Of a stretch of 64,000 bases of DNA, positions 29,889-41,333 are shown piece after piece (within the stretch, counting starts at the first letter, position 1; every line of letters starts with the position of its first letter). The DNA is from Codonopsis lanceolata. Taxonomy: Eukaryota; Streptophyta; Magnoliopsida; Asterales; Campanulaceae. Below the pieces are notes generated by a model. That model was given only the letters and a program-made list of their open reading frames with translations. It ran no database searches and had not been told where the DNA came from. The translations under genes and the position numbers were made by a program. Location of the stretch: the NCBI GenBank assembly GCA_013146195.2, contig CM028378.1:76227254-76291253 (forward strand). Reading direction: 5' to 3'.

Positions 29889-30080
29889 GGATTCGTTTTG
29901 GAGGAGTCTGCGACTAGTAAATGAACCCTTAAATAGTTAAATTACCATCCTATCGCCATTTCAAATCATACCCATCAACTGCACACCGTCCAGTCCAGAA
30001 TGAATGAGAGAGGGATTTTCGTTTAACCTTGAACGGAAATACTCCATCCACTGGTTATAGAGCCGCCTCCGTCTTTTGTA
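29889..30080. promoter_or_regulatory. upstream region of the HINT gene
   Basis: Only about 200 bp separate the HINT start codon from the repeat array to the right, so the gene's promoter must lie in this stretch or within the repeats. I see no confident TATA box. Confidence 0.4.
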
Positions 30081-30169
30081 ATAATAATACTATAATTTTT
30101 AAATAATATATATATTTCTTCTTTTAGTAATAATACTAGTATAATTTTTAAATTTTTAGGTATTATAAT

Positions 30170-30214
30170 TTAAATATTAGAATATAAAATCAATATTATT
30201 TTCTAACAAATGTG

Positions 30215-30287
<73 letters not shown>

Positions 30288-30361
30288 GTAATAATAATTG
30301 AAGTATTCTAACCAATATAAGATGGATAATAATAATAGTAAAAGTCTTTTATTTTAACAAT
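30170..30361 (+). repeat. left part of the ~85-bp repeat array
   Basis: Contains the array phrases ATTATTTTCTAACAAATGTG, ATTGGTAATAATAATTGAAG and AATAATAGTAAAAGTCTTTT. The rest of the array lies at 33905-37070, beyond the inserted Mutator-like element. A pure TA run (30216-30282) has expanded inside this part. Confidence 0.8.
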
Positions 30362-30504
30362 TTTGAAAAAGAGGTGGTCTCCTGGGAGACCCATTTAAGA
30401 ATTCGCGGGTTAATAACTAAACATGTTAATAATAATCATAATAATAACTTTGGCAAGATGGACGGAAGTGTTGTTGAAGATTTAGTCAACTAGAGGTCAT
30501 CTAT

Positions 30505-31538
30505 TTGAATTCCCTTAGCTACATAATTTAATTTTAATTCTCATTAATGAGAAGTTCCCTTATTTGCTCCGGTGCCCCTGCACTTTCATTATTTGCCGTC
30601 AAAATTCTTATGTTTCTCACGCCTTGCAGTTTAATCCTTTGTCACTTTTTAGTATTAAGAGTGTCACTTTTTAGTATTAAATGTGTAACTTTTTAGTATT
30701 AATAGTGACACTTTTTAATATTAAATGTATCACTTTTTAGTATTAAGAATGTCACTTTTTAGTATTAAATGTGTAACTTTTTAGTATTAAGAATGTAACT
30801 TTTTAGTATTAAATGTGTCACTTTTTAGTATTAAGAGTATCACTTTTTAGTATTAAGAGTGTTACTTTGTATTTTAATGAGAATTATATAAATTTACTTT
30901 TATAGCGTCACTTTCAACCTTAAAATGTGTCACTTTTATCTTTTTAATGTGTCACGTTTGGCTTTAAATGTGCCATTCAACATTTCGTTAAAGTTCATTA
31001 GGGTCCGCTGTTCGAATCCCCTTAACTACATAATTTAATTTTAATTCTCATTCATGAGAAGTTCCTCTATTTGCTCCGGTGCTCCTGCACTTTCATTATT
31101 TGTCGCCGAAATTCTTATATTTCTCACGCCTTGCAGTTTAATCCTTTGTCACTTTTTAGTATTAAGAGTGTCACTTTTTAGTATTAAATGTGTCACTTTT
31201 TAGTATTAAATGTGTAACTTTTTAGTATTAAGAGTGACACTTTTTAATATTAAATGTGTCCCTTTTTAGTATTAAGAATGTCACTTTTTAGTATTAAATG
31301 AGTAACTTTTTAATATTAAGAGTGTAACTTTTTAGTATTAAATGTGTCACTTTTTAGTATTAAGAGTATCACTTTTTAGTATTAAGAGTGTTACTTTGTA
31401 TTTTAATGAGAATTATATAAATTTCCTTTTATAGTGTCACTTTCAACCTTAAAATGTGTCACTTTTATCTTTTCAATGTGTCACATTTGGCTTTAAATGT
31501 CTCATTCAACATTTCGTTAAAGTTCATTAGGGTCCGAC
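30505..31538 (+). repeat. 507-bp tandem duplication with internal minisatellite
   Basis: The phrase CTACATAATTTAATTTTAAT occurs at 30519 and 31026, and both copies continue in parallel to AAAGTTCATTAGGGTCCG. Each copy holds about 11 units of a 20-21-bp minisatellite, GTCACTTTTTAGTATTAA plus two or three variable bases (about 30641-30870 and 31146-31400). Confidence 0.92.
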
Positions 31539-31584
31539 AAGTATCCCAAGGCAATTGATGCTAACGGATGGCTAACGGAGCTGA

Positions 31585-32466
31585 CAAACGATTAAACTGT
31601 AAGGCCTCCCAACAATTGTCTGCTTCAAGCAGACGAATTCCCTCCGGTATTCATGTATCCTCAAAGCAGGCGAATGAAGAGTAGAGGGCAGACGATTAGG
31701 CAAAAAACAGGTATAGTCGCCAGAATCCGTCCCACCGACATCATTGTCGACAAGATCATCATCGTCCCAGCCAAGTTTTGGTAATCAACGTTAGTTTTAA
31801 AGTGACACTTTTAGCATTAAGTGTGTCACTTTTTAACATTAACAGTGTCACTTTTTAGTATTAAATGTGTCACTTTTTAGTATTAAGGGTGTCACTTTTT
31901 AGTATTAAGAGTGTAACTTTTTAGTATTATGAGTATTACTTTGTATTTTAATAAAAATTATAATAAATTTTCTTTTATAGTGTCACTTTTAACATTAAAA
32001 TGTGTCACTCTTGTGTTTTCAATGTGTCACTTTTCAATAAACATTGAAAGTACAGGGGCACAGGAGCAAATAGACGAATTTCTCATTAAAGAGCATTAAA
32101 ACTAACAATTGCCCGCTTCAAGCAGGCGAATTCCCTCCGGTATTCATGTACCCTCAAAGCAGAAGAATAAAGAGTAGAGGGCAGACGATTAGGCAGAAAG
32201 CAGGTATAGTCGCCAGAATCCGTCCCACCGACATCACCGTCGACAAGATCATCATCGTCCCAGCCAAGTTTTGGCAGTCACCGTTAGTTTTAAAGTGACA
32301 TTTTTTAGTATTAAATGTGTCACTTTTTAGTATTAAGTGTGTCACTTTTTAGCATTAAGTGTGTCACTTTTCAACATTAAGAGTGTCTTAGTATTAAATG
32401 TGTCACTTTTTAGTATTAAGGGTGTCACTTTTCAGTATTAAGAGTGTCACTTTTTAGTATTAAGAG
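31585..32466 (+). repeat. second, 493-bp tandem duplication inside the Mutator-like element
   Basis: AACAATTG.CTGCTTCAAGC-like sequence recurs at 31611 and 32104. Shared phrases include GAATTCCCTCCGGTATTCAT, TAGTCGCCAGAATCCGTCCC and GATCATCATCGTCCCAGCCA. Both copies then enter the same GTCACTTTTTAGTATTAA minisatellite. Copy two is cut by the solo LTR and resumes at 33534. Confidence 0.92.
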
Positions 32467-33528
32467 TGTTGAATCTTGCATAGAATTAAATTTGCTTAAA
32501 ATCATTCTACTTGATTGTCAGCCACGAACTTAAAATTATCTTTCGTCAGCCTGAAATTATTTGTCAGTTATTCAGTTCAACTGATCATAACGATTTTAGT
32601 GTCAGTTTGCTTTCCTTATTTGATTAAACTAATACTTGTACTGACACTTTCTTACTTTATGTTTTTGGTAGATATTCTGATAGATATTCTTTCCCATGAT
32701 CTTTTGAGATCTTATATCTGCCAAACACATTTTCAAATTCAAAATGTGTTCCTAACGGGGGTCTCTTGAAGTCCATCTATAAATACCCACTAGAAGCATT
32801 CTTGAAGAAAGACACATAACAGAAGTCTGAAGCTTCATACTTTCAAGAAATTCTATGCGTTTTAGCTTTCTTAAAAACCATAGCTAGATAATCTTTCTTG
32901 TATACATCTTTCTAGTTATTGTTTAGACAAACACTGAGTGATCCTCTTTTCATATCTTTTGAATTCAGTCAGTTTGTCTCACGAGTTTGATTGTTTCTCA
33001 ATCATTCTCCACAAACACCGGTCTTTTGTTGTACACTGATCCATTAGAGATTAAATAGATTTTTAATAAAATTAGTGCAATTCAAAAATTCAAGTCTGAC
33101 CAACTTGGTAGTGGACGTAGCAGTTTATCTGTGAATCACTTCAACTGATTTGTCAGCCATTATTAACACTCTTGTAAACTGACATAACACTTAAGAAGTT
33201 TTACAACTTGTTAAGTGTCAGCCAGTTACTAACAATTGTTTGCTCAGTTGTTCAGATAGTTTGTTCTTCAATTTCTTCTTCATATTCAGTGATCTACTTT
33301 AAAAATCAATTCTTTTTAAACTGTTGTGTCAGCTAGCTGACCAACTTTCATTAGCTTAAGGCATTTTCAAAGTGTCAGCCAGCTGACCAATTTCAGTTGA
33401 CCAATTTCAGCTGACTGATCAAACCAGTTTTCTGCTGCCAACTTTACAAGTTTTACAAATCAACCCTCAAAGTTTAAAAAGACTATTCACCCCCCCTCTA
33501 GCCTTATTTGTTGCCTACTGGACTTACA
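32467..33528 (+). mobile_element. solo LTR, 1,062 bp
   Basis: Starts TGTTGAATCTTGC and ends CTACTGGACTTACA. AAGAG is duplicated on both sides (32462-32466, 33529-33533), and the minisatellite phrase AAGAGTGTTACTTTG is restored if the insert is removed. A TATAAATA box at 32778-32785 and the pyrimidine-rich CACCCCCCCTCTAG near the end indicate plus orientation. No internal region or second LTR exists, so it arose by recombination between the two LTRs of a full element. Words such as GTCAGCCAGCTGACC recur within it. Confidence 0.93.
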
Positions 33529-33904
33529 AAGAGTGTTACTTTGTATTTTAATAAAAATTATAATAAATTTTCTTTTATAGTGTCACTTTTAACATTAAAA
33601 TGTGTCACTTTTGTGTTTTCAATGTGTCACTTTTTAATAAACATTGAAAGTACAGGGACACCGGAGCAAATAAACGAATTTCTCATTAAAGAACATTAAA
33701 ACTAAATTTTTTGTAAGCTTCAGAGTTTCTAACACTTGACCTCCACCGATTGAACACTAAAGTGATGCAACCAACCAACTCGACTAATATACAATTATGA
33801 TATTTACTAACATGTTTATTTATTAGCCTGCGAATTCCTAAATGGGGCTCCATCTTACGGATTTAGGATCCGTAAGACCGTCCTACACAAGTTTTTGCCT
33901 TTGA

Positions 33905-36900
33905 AAAATACATCTATTATATTAATAATAATAGTAGAAATTTTTTATCTTAAAACTTTTGAAACCAACATCATTTTCTAACGAATGTGAGATACATTTA
34001 TTCTATTAATAATAATAGTAGAAGTCTTTTATCTTAAAACTCTTAAAACCAACATTATTTTCTATTTAATATGAGATACATCTCTTCTATTATTAGTAAA
34101 ATAATTTTATCTACCAACTTTTAAACTAAAATAATTCTTTGTAACCAATGAGGAATAAATCATTTTTATTGGTAAGATTTTACTTAAGAACTTTTAAAGC
34201 CAACGTCAACTTCTAACAAATGTAAACATATATCATCTTTTGTTAGTTTAGTAAAAGTCATTCATCTAAATACTTTTTAAACCGACATCAATTTTTAACT
34301 AATGTTTGTTACATTACTTTTATTGGTAATTATAGTAGAGATCCATCTTACATTGATTATAAATTAATATTGATTTTAGAATTTATTAAAGTACTCACAT
34401 AATACTTGTTGAAAAATTATTATTTTTAGTGAAAGAAATCGTGCAACTTGAGGCACGAATTTCTTTACGTGTCATTTGTTGTTGGCAAATGTAATTGTGC
34501 AAATGTGTTATACGAGGTTAGAGCATCAAAATAATATATTTATTTGTATAAATCGAGTTTTTGATTAATAAGATATCAAAGCTTAAAATATGGTGTTAGA
34601 AGTGGGTAATTAGAGTAAAGTACTCACCAAATGTCAATATAATAATATTATCACATATTGGTTAAGTAATGATGTGGTAGTAAAAGTCTTTCTATATAAT
34701 ATTTTTAATATTATTAATAATAGAAGAGATTAATAGTAAATGATTAATATCACATTATCATATCAACTACTTCATCTGTCCCTAAATTATCGTCCTTTTT
34801 TTTTTTTTTCGTCCGTCCCAAAATAATTGTCCACTTTGAAACTTACTTTTTTAGAACATCACTTTTACCACTTTACTCTTACTTTTTCACTTTACTTTAA
34901 TTATGAGCCTACATACACATGAACTTTAAAGGAAACTATACATTAAACCAATATAAATAATCAAGTCAATTGTTTTTTCTTAATCTGTGCGCCGGATCAA
35001 CTAGGACAATAATTTAGGGAAGGATGGAGTATTATTTTTAGCTAATGGCTAGAAAATGAAAAGTCCAAGTCAAGTGATGTGAAGACTTGAGAATTCAACA
35101 ATATCAAAAGTTGGGTGATGTGATATATCTTTTCAATTAATAATAACATAAAAATTCTTTTATCTAAAAACTTTTATAATCAATATCTATTTCTAAATAA
35201 TGTGAGATACATATTTTTGTAACCAATATGAAATACATTATCTATAAACATTTTAAATCAATATCACTTTCCTAACCAATGTGAAATACGTACATCTTAT
35301 CATTTAGTAATAATAGTAGAAGTTTTTTATCTTAAAAAAATCTTAAACCAACATCTCTTTTTATATAATGGGATACATATTTTCTATTCTCTTCAATTGA
35401 TGATAAACGTATAAGTTTTTTTTATATAAAGACTTTTAAAATCAACATCATTTTTTAAACAATGTAGGATGTATCTCTTTTATTGGTAATAATAGTAATT
35501 TAAAACCAACATCAATTTATAGCAAATGTGCGATATATCTCTTCTATTGCTAATAATAGTAAAAACCTTTTATCTAATCTAAAATAATTTATAATCAACA
35601 TCATTTTCTAACCAATGTGAGATATACATCGTCTATTGGTAATAATGGTAGAGGTCTTGTATCAAAAGACTTTGAAAACCAATATCACTTTCTAACCAAT
35701 GTATGTATGATACATCTTTTCTATTGATAATTAATAATAATATTTTTAAAATTGACATCAATTTCTAATCAATGTGAGATACATCTTTTCTATTGTTGAT
35801 AATAGAAAAACATTTTGTAACCAATGTGAGATACATCTATTGTAAGAGTGAAAGCCTTTAGTTTAAAAACTTTAAAATCTAACTTTTCTTTTTAAATAAT
35901 GTGATATACATCTCTTTTATTGGTAATAAGAGTAGAAGTCTTTTACATAAGACTTTCAAAACTAACATTTTTTCTAAATAATATAATATACATCTCTTCT
36001 ATGGTGATAAGTAAAAGTCTTTTATCAAAAAAATTTAAAAATCAACATCAATTTATAATCAATATAAAATACATCTCTATTAATATTACCATTAGAAGAG
36101 ATGTTTCTTATATTGGTTATAAATTGATGTTAGTTTTAAAAGTCATTAGAAGTCTTTTATCTTAAAACTTTTGAAACCAACATCATTTTCTAACGAATGT
36201 GGGATACATTTATTCTATTAATAATAATAGTAGAAATATTTTATCTTTAGACTTTTGAAACCAATATTATTTTCTATCTAATGTGAGATACATCTATTCT
36301 ATTGTTAGTAAAATAATTTTATCTAAAAACCTTTAAACTTAAATAAATTTTTGTAACCAATGAGGAATAAATCATTTTGATTGATAAAATTTTGCCTAAA
36401 GACTTTTAAACCTAACATCAACTTCTAATAATTGTGAACATATATATTATTTTGTTAGTTTAGTAAAAATCATTTATCTAAATATTTTTTAAACCAACAT
36501 CAATTTTTAACTAATGTTTGTTAAATCACTTTTATTGGTAATCATAATAGAGAAGCATCTTACATTGGTTATAAATTAATGTTGATTTTAGAAATCGTTA
36601 AAGTACTCACCTAATGTTTGTTGAAAATTAGTGTTTTTAGTGAAAAAAACTGTGTAACTTGAGACACGAATTTCTTCACGTATCATTTATTTGTTAGCAA
36701 AAGTAATTATGCAAATGCATTCTACTCGGTGAGAATATCAAAATGATATATTTATTTGTCAAAATCGAGTTTTGAATGAATAAGACATCAATGCTTAAAG
36801 TATGATGTTAGAAGTGAGTCATTAGAGTAAAGTACTTACTCAATGTCAATCTAATAATATTATCCTACATTGTTTAAGAAATGATGTTGGTAGTAAAAGT

Positions 36901-37070
36901 CTTTCTATATAAGATTGTCACTATTATTAACGATAGAAAATATTAATATCATAATATCATATTAACTATTATTTTTAGCTAATGGCTAAAAAATGAAAAG
37001 TTTCAAGTCAAGTGATGTGAAGGCTTGAGGATTCAATAATATCAAAGGTTGAGTGATGTGGCACAACCAT
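33905..37070 (+). repeat. AT-rich array of ~85-bp repeats with a 2.2-kb higher-order copy
   Basis: Degenerate units of roughly 83-90 bp follow each other: AACCAACATCATTTTCTAAC, then CAATGTGAGATACATCTCTT, CTATTGGTAATAATAGTAG and AAGTCTTTTATCTAAAAAC. Some units are inverted (for example about 36095-36140). On top of this the stretch 33940-35125 is repeated at 36150-37065 (offset about 2,212 bp) with high similarity. No coding or RNA gene was found. It may be a local tandem expansion or the body of a non-coding element. Confidence 0.85.
34770..35029. mobile_element. Stowaway-like MITE inside the array
   Basis: Ends CTTCATCTGTCCCTAAATTA and TAATTTAGGGAAGGATGGAG are inverted. TA flanks both sides (34768-34769, 35030-35031). 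The second higher-order copy has the empty site (TTAACTATTATTTTTAGC near 36964), so the element arrived after the duplication. Confidence 0.92.
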
Positions 37071-37084
37071 AGTACTTCTCACCA

Positions 37085-37110
37085 ACTTTAAATAAATAAA
37101 TAAATATATA

Positions 37111-37153
<43 letters not shown>
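37085..37153 (+). repeat. TA microsatellite
   Basis: Mostly pure TA dinucleotides, preceded by AAATAAATAAATA and interrupted by TGTGTG. Confidence 0.95.
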
Positions 37154-37156
<3 letters not shown>

Positions 37157-37237
37157 GGTCCTTCTCTTTGTTTTTAGGCTCTTCCAAAACTAAAATTATG
37201 GTCCGTTTGGTGCAATAATTTTGAATTCAATAAATAT

Positions 37238-37498
37238 TACTCCATTTGTTTCTAAAATATTGTTTATTTTGACCCGACATACTATTTAAGAAAAAGTAAT
37301 TGACTGTATTATAAATATTGGTGAAATGTGTGGTTTCCTTTAATAGCCTTGAGTATGTGGTCATAATTAAAATATGTAGAAAAATTAAGCATAAAGGGTA
37401 AAAGTGTTTTCTTAAAATGAAATTTTTTGAAATAGGATAATTATTTAAGATTTGATGAAAAAGGAAATGTGGACGATAATTTGAAAACAAATGGAGTA
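37238..37498. mobile_element. Stowaway-like MITE
   Basis: Begins TACTCCATTTGTTTCTAAAA and ends TTTGAAAACAAATGGAGTA; the inverted ends include a TA on both sides. About 260 bp, no coding capacity. Confidence 0.85.
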
Positions 37499-37631
37499 TA
37501 ATTCTATCGAATTTAAATAATGTGGAATTTGTTTTCAAAATTATAGCAATTCCATGATTTTGATAATGTGTGGAATTCAATTGTAATTTTACAATATATT
37601 TAAAATAAAATTCCATAAGTATATCAAGTAT

Positions 37632-37740
37632 CTAGTTTAGCATAATGGTAATGATTGTTAGTGATAATGGCAATGAATCCCCAGAGTTCAAACCTTGCTA
37701 ACAACAAAATTGTGAGAATTTATTTTTTTATTAATAAATA
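37632..37740 (+). mobile_element. tRNA-derived SINE-like segment
   Basis: TTTAGCATAATGGTAATG resembles a pol III A box and AGAGTTCAAACC, about 45 bp later, a B box. The spacing fits a tRNA-related SINE head. The tail runs into T- and A-rich sequence. It is not a tRNA gene: the cloverleaf arms are absent. Confidence 0.5.
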
Positions 37741-37754
37741 GCATATATAAGTGG

Positions 37755-37900
37755 TCGGGGGACGGAAGTAGCAGACGGTGGTGGTCAGAGGTGTTAGTGG
37801 CGGTGCCGGAGGTGGCTGGAGGCGGAGGCCGATGTGGATGGTGGTGGTGATCAGAAGTGACTGGCGACGGTGATCGGGAGTTGTGGTGGTGGTAAAATGA
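37755..37900 (+). repeat. GGTGG-rich low-complexity tract
   Basis: About 145 bp of imperfect GGTGGT/GGCGGAGG/GTGGTCGG repeats, strikingly GC-rich against the AT-rich surroundings. Its origin is unclear. Confidence 0.75.
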
Positions 37901-38347
37901 ATATGAGTTGTTATTGTGTATAATAATATACCAAAATTTAGAATTTAAATTCTTATAATTTAGTATGGAATTAGTTTTATGAAATTAATACATTTAGAAT
38001 CTCAACTCAATTCTAATTCCAATTCCAATTCCAAAATTTAAATTTATTATTAAACGACATAATTGATTTTGGAGCCCCAATTCCAATTTCTTTTGCTAAA
38101 GGTTATTTTTAACTATTTTACACTCATCATTGCTTTCCACGCCCCACTTTCATATCAGTATCATAAAAAATACACATAATTTGAATACTGATTGTATAAT
38201 TAATTATATTTTTTCAATCTACATGCAAATTTAGTAAAACACTCTTTTAGAAACACAAGGGGTAATTCTTTAACGGATAATTGATGGTAATTTTTTCTTT
38301 GCCATATTATGACGGATAATTTTATTATTTTCAATTATTTTATAAAT

Positions 38348-38455
38348 TTTAAGGGATAGCCTAGTGGTAGAGTTAAGGTTTTTTTAAATATGAGCTTTTA
38401 GGTTCGATCCATTCTCATGCTCCCTTTGGAAAAAGATCTATAAAAAAAAATTAAA
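38348..38455 (+). mobile_element. tRNA-derived SINE-like segment
   Basis: GGATAGCCTAGTGGTAGAGT is a good A box and TAGGTTCGATCCATTC a good B box, about 45 bp apart. An A-rich tail (ATCTATAAAAAAAAATT) follows at about 38435-38452. This is the standard plan of a plant SINE. Confidence 0.68.
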
Positions 38456-38765
38456 ACCAAATTTCAATTATTTTGTGAGTTAAATAAATGATATAGTGAG
38501 CTCCTTAATCAAAGTTTACATACAAAATTAATGCTTAGGCCAAAATTAGTTAGGCGGATGAATGTGGTGTATTGTGTTTTTTTCTTTGGTCAACTAGTTT
38601 GATTGTTCTTAATCATTTTAAGAATTGAATGGTATAATGAGATCCTCCCATCATGATTAGATTTGACAATTATAACTTATTAATTCATTCAACCAAATCC
38701 AATTTATTAATATTTTGGGATTAAAACGGGTAATCTATTTCGACTCAATAATATTAGGAAAATAC

Positions 38766-38891
38766 TAAGTTTACCACCAAGATTACCACTATGGTGACAA
38801 CTTTGTCTTGAAGACAAAGTGCATGTGAGGTGCATGTGCATCATCAAGGTATAGTTGTCACCATAGTGGTAATCCTGGTGGTAAATCTAGC
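38766..38891. mobile_element. palindromic foldback element (hairpin of ~34-bp arms)
   Basis: Left arm TTTACCACCAAGATTACCAC, then TATGGTGACAACT (38770-38802), is complementary to the right arm AGTTGTCACCATAGTGGTAA, then TCCTGGTGGTAAA (38853-38885) with one or two mismatches. The loop contains its own TTTGTCTTGAAGACAAAG palindrome. It is about 125 bp, the size of a small MITE. A transcript would form a nearly perfect hairpin. Confidence 0.85.
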
Positions 38892-38978
38892 AAAGTTGAT
38901 AATATTAACGAGTCAGGTTGGGTTAAAGCAAATCGATCCCGTTACTCATTTCGACCCACGACTTTTTATACTATAAAT

Positions 38979-39528
38979 CAGTGTTCTAAAACTCCCCGCC
39001 AAGCTCCGCCTAGGCGCTAGGCCCCTCTCTACCGCCGCGACTTTCTTAGTCGCCGTCTAATCGACCAAGTCGGCGCCTACGTCAAACCTCGCCGACCTTA
39101 ATTTATTTTTGTAGCTTTGATTTTGTGGTATGCGGTGACCGGAGAAGTAGGGGGGCGAACTGGAGAAGGAAGGGAGTGGTAATGGTGAGGTAGAGAGGGA
39201 GGTAATGGGGGGCGAATTTGAGTAATATCTTTTTTATTTTTAGTTCTAAATTGACTGGATTATTGCTTTGAGGTTGTTGAAAATTGAGATTAATGGTAGG
39301 TTTGTATATTTTTGTTCATTTACAAATATAGATAAGTGTTTGATAAAATGACAAACACAAAAAAAAATTAAATTTGTAGTCAATGTGTTTGATCTTTGAT
39401 GTAAATTATCCAAAAAGTGGTAATTATGCCTTAATTCTAGGCCCCGCCTAGATCCCGATTACGCCCCGACTAGTCCCCTATGCGCTAGTGTGCCGCCTAG
39501 CGGCCGCCTAACGATTTTTAGAACCTTG
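38979..39528. mobile_element. hAT-type non-autonomous element, 550 bp
   Basis: Starts CAGTGTTCTAAAA and ends TTTTTAGAACCTTG, inverted termini of about 13 bp. The 8-bp target duplication CTATAAAT flanks both sides (38971-38978, 39529-39536). Both ends are rich in CCGCCTAGGCGC-like words, the middle is AT-rich. No transposase. Confidence 0.94.
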
Positions 39529-39539
39529 CTATAAATCTA

Positions 39540-41333
39540 TGTTTTTTAGGAGAAAATTCGGGTTGAGATTGGTCGACACGCTTTAACCCGTCATCCTTTT
39601 TCAACTCGACCCAGTTTCGACACAATCCATTTCAAATCGTTAACATTTAGGTTCTAACGGGTTTCGACCTATTTCAACTCATTAGCTATTCCAACCCAAC
39701 CCAACTAATTACCATACCTAATTATGATGATGGTTAGTTTTGTCATGTACCCAATATTTAAATCGGTTTACTCATATCAACTATCAAGTACTCCCTCCCT
39801 CCTATCAAAAAAAAAAAGTATTCTTTTCTTTTTAAACCATTTTAAAAAATTTGAGTAATTTTTAATAATTTCTTTTATTAGAGATGACAAATGTGAGAGT
39901 ATACGCGAGCATAAACGGCGCTCATATAGCAATGAGTTCAAATGATTGGGCGAGCAAGTGTCCATTTAATAACATGAGTATATATGGATGAGTAATAAGT
40001 AAGCATGAGCGCCCTACTCATTAATACAATTATCAAATAAATTCAATAAACCAATTTGTTTGAATATTTTTTTCCTTACGCATCTTGACATAAGATTTCT
40101 ATAACTGAGAAAAAGCATATTGTATTTTTGACTTAAGTAGTTACAACGATGTTCAAGGTCTAAGTTTGAAGTGGTCAACAACGATGTTCATATTGTTTCG
40201 TTTTTAATTTTGTTTGTTGGCATTTTCTTCATGCTTCTCTAAGATTTGTTAAATTTCCAATATTTTTACTTGCTTTAATCGAAGGAAAAGAGTTACTTAT
40301 TTGCAACGATGAAAATAAAAATGTTTTGTTATCTTATAACCACTAGAACTTCGTGCTCGTGTCATAGACACGATGACAGTATATCTTGTGATATCAGTAT
40401 ATATTAAATACGTAATTGAAGGGATACATTGCTTCAAGTGGTAGTTGAGGGACGCTATTTGAACTCGATCCATAGTTGAGGGGGTTGTTTGTAAGGGGAT
40501 CTGACCTAGAACTGTTGGATCTTATGGTCGGGATCGATCCAGACTGCCGAATAGCTCCAGTCAATTGACTGAGCTATATTATATAGTTAATGTTTTTTTT
40601 TTTTTTGGCATAAACAAAAAATATTACACTTGGTCAAACAAACAAAAAACAAACATTGATAATATAAATATGTATAAAATATTTAACAAAAGAAGTACAT
40701 AACAAATAATGCACAATCTAAATAAGACAATAAATGAAAAAAAAAAAACAATTGGTTTTTTTTTTTTTTACGTAATCTAAAAACATGATCACTGAGCACT
40801 AGTAAGTTTGTGATGCTTTGAAATAGAGAAAATTTGACGATGTAAAGATTTAAGTAAGTTTGATCTGACGATAATAACACTTATAAGAATACACAAGCTC
40901 ATAATATCATACCTCATAAAAAATACGGAGTATATAAGAAAAAACATGGAATTTTATCACTAAAAAAAAAAGTAAGAATGTGAATATCATAATTAATATT
41001 TTTATTTTTGTTGCATATTATTGTCGTAATATTGCAAAAGGAAGAATTTTGTACATTCATAACTTGAAGTAATAAAAAGAGCATTTTCGTCTATTTAAAC
41101 TTAACTCTAAATAGATGTCCTAGATAAATTAGTATACTCTCCCGCTTGTTAATATTAATGTACTAAATCTTCATATTTGTGCCTATGACACGGTGTCAGT
41201 ATATCTAATTTCGTCAATTGAAATAATAATGCATAAATAAAAGGTGTGATTTAAAAAATGATTACAATTATATTGCTTCAAGTGATAGTTGGAGGATTGA
41301 TGTTTTATAAGGAGTAACTGTTTAGAAGATTAA
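39540..41333. other. intergenic repeats, no gene seen
   Basis: AT-rich sequence. TACTCCCTCCCTCC at about 39788 looks like one end of a decayed MITE. Two related segments (about 40355-40460 and 41160-41310) share GACACG.TG.CAGTATATCT and ATTGCTTCAAGTG.TAGTTG.GG. Several homopolymer runs are present. Frames are short and low-complexity. Confidence 0.5.

Larger units (their letters stand above)
30371..33899. mobile_element. Mutator-like non-autonomous element inserted in the repeat array
   Basis: TTTGAAAAA occurs at both borders (30362-30370, 33900-33908), a 9-bp target duplication. The outer ends are long imperfect inverted repeats: the left reads GGTCTCCTGGGAGACCCATT then AAGAATTCGCGGGTTAATAA; the right, reverse-complemented, gives GGAGCCCCATTTAGGAATTC then GCAGGCTAATAAATAAACAT. 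Inner inverted phrases (TTTGCTCCGGTGCCCCTG at 30569 and its complement at about 32050 and 33660) extend the symmetry. No transposase is encoded. The interior is largely tandem repeats, and a solo LTR (32467-33528) interrupts it. Confidence 0.88.
37199..38065. mobile_element. possible Tourist/Harbinger-like element with nested inserts
   Basis: Left end GGTCCGTTTGGTGCAATAAT and right end region ATTATTAAACGACATAA resemble the termini of PIF/Harbinger MITEs; candidate duplications are TTA/TAA. The arms AATTTTGAATTCAA and TTGGAATTCAATTGTAATTT are AT-rich and only roughly inverted. A Stowaway-like MITE and a SINE-like segment lie inside. The borders are tentative. Confidence 0.4.

Noticed and set aside
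30641..32466. Regular short repeats that might suggest a CRISPR array
   Set aside because: The 20-bp units are contiguous without unique spacers and lie inside a plant transposon.
37632..38455. Two possible tRNA genes (A and B boxes)
   Set aside because: No acceptor or anticodon stems can be drawn and A-rich tails follow; they fit SINEs better.
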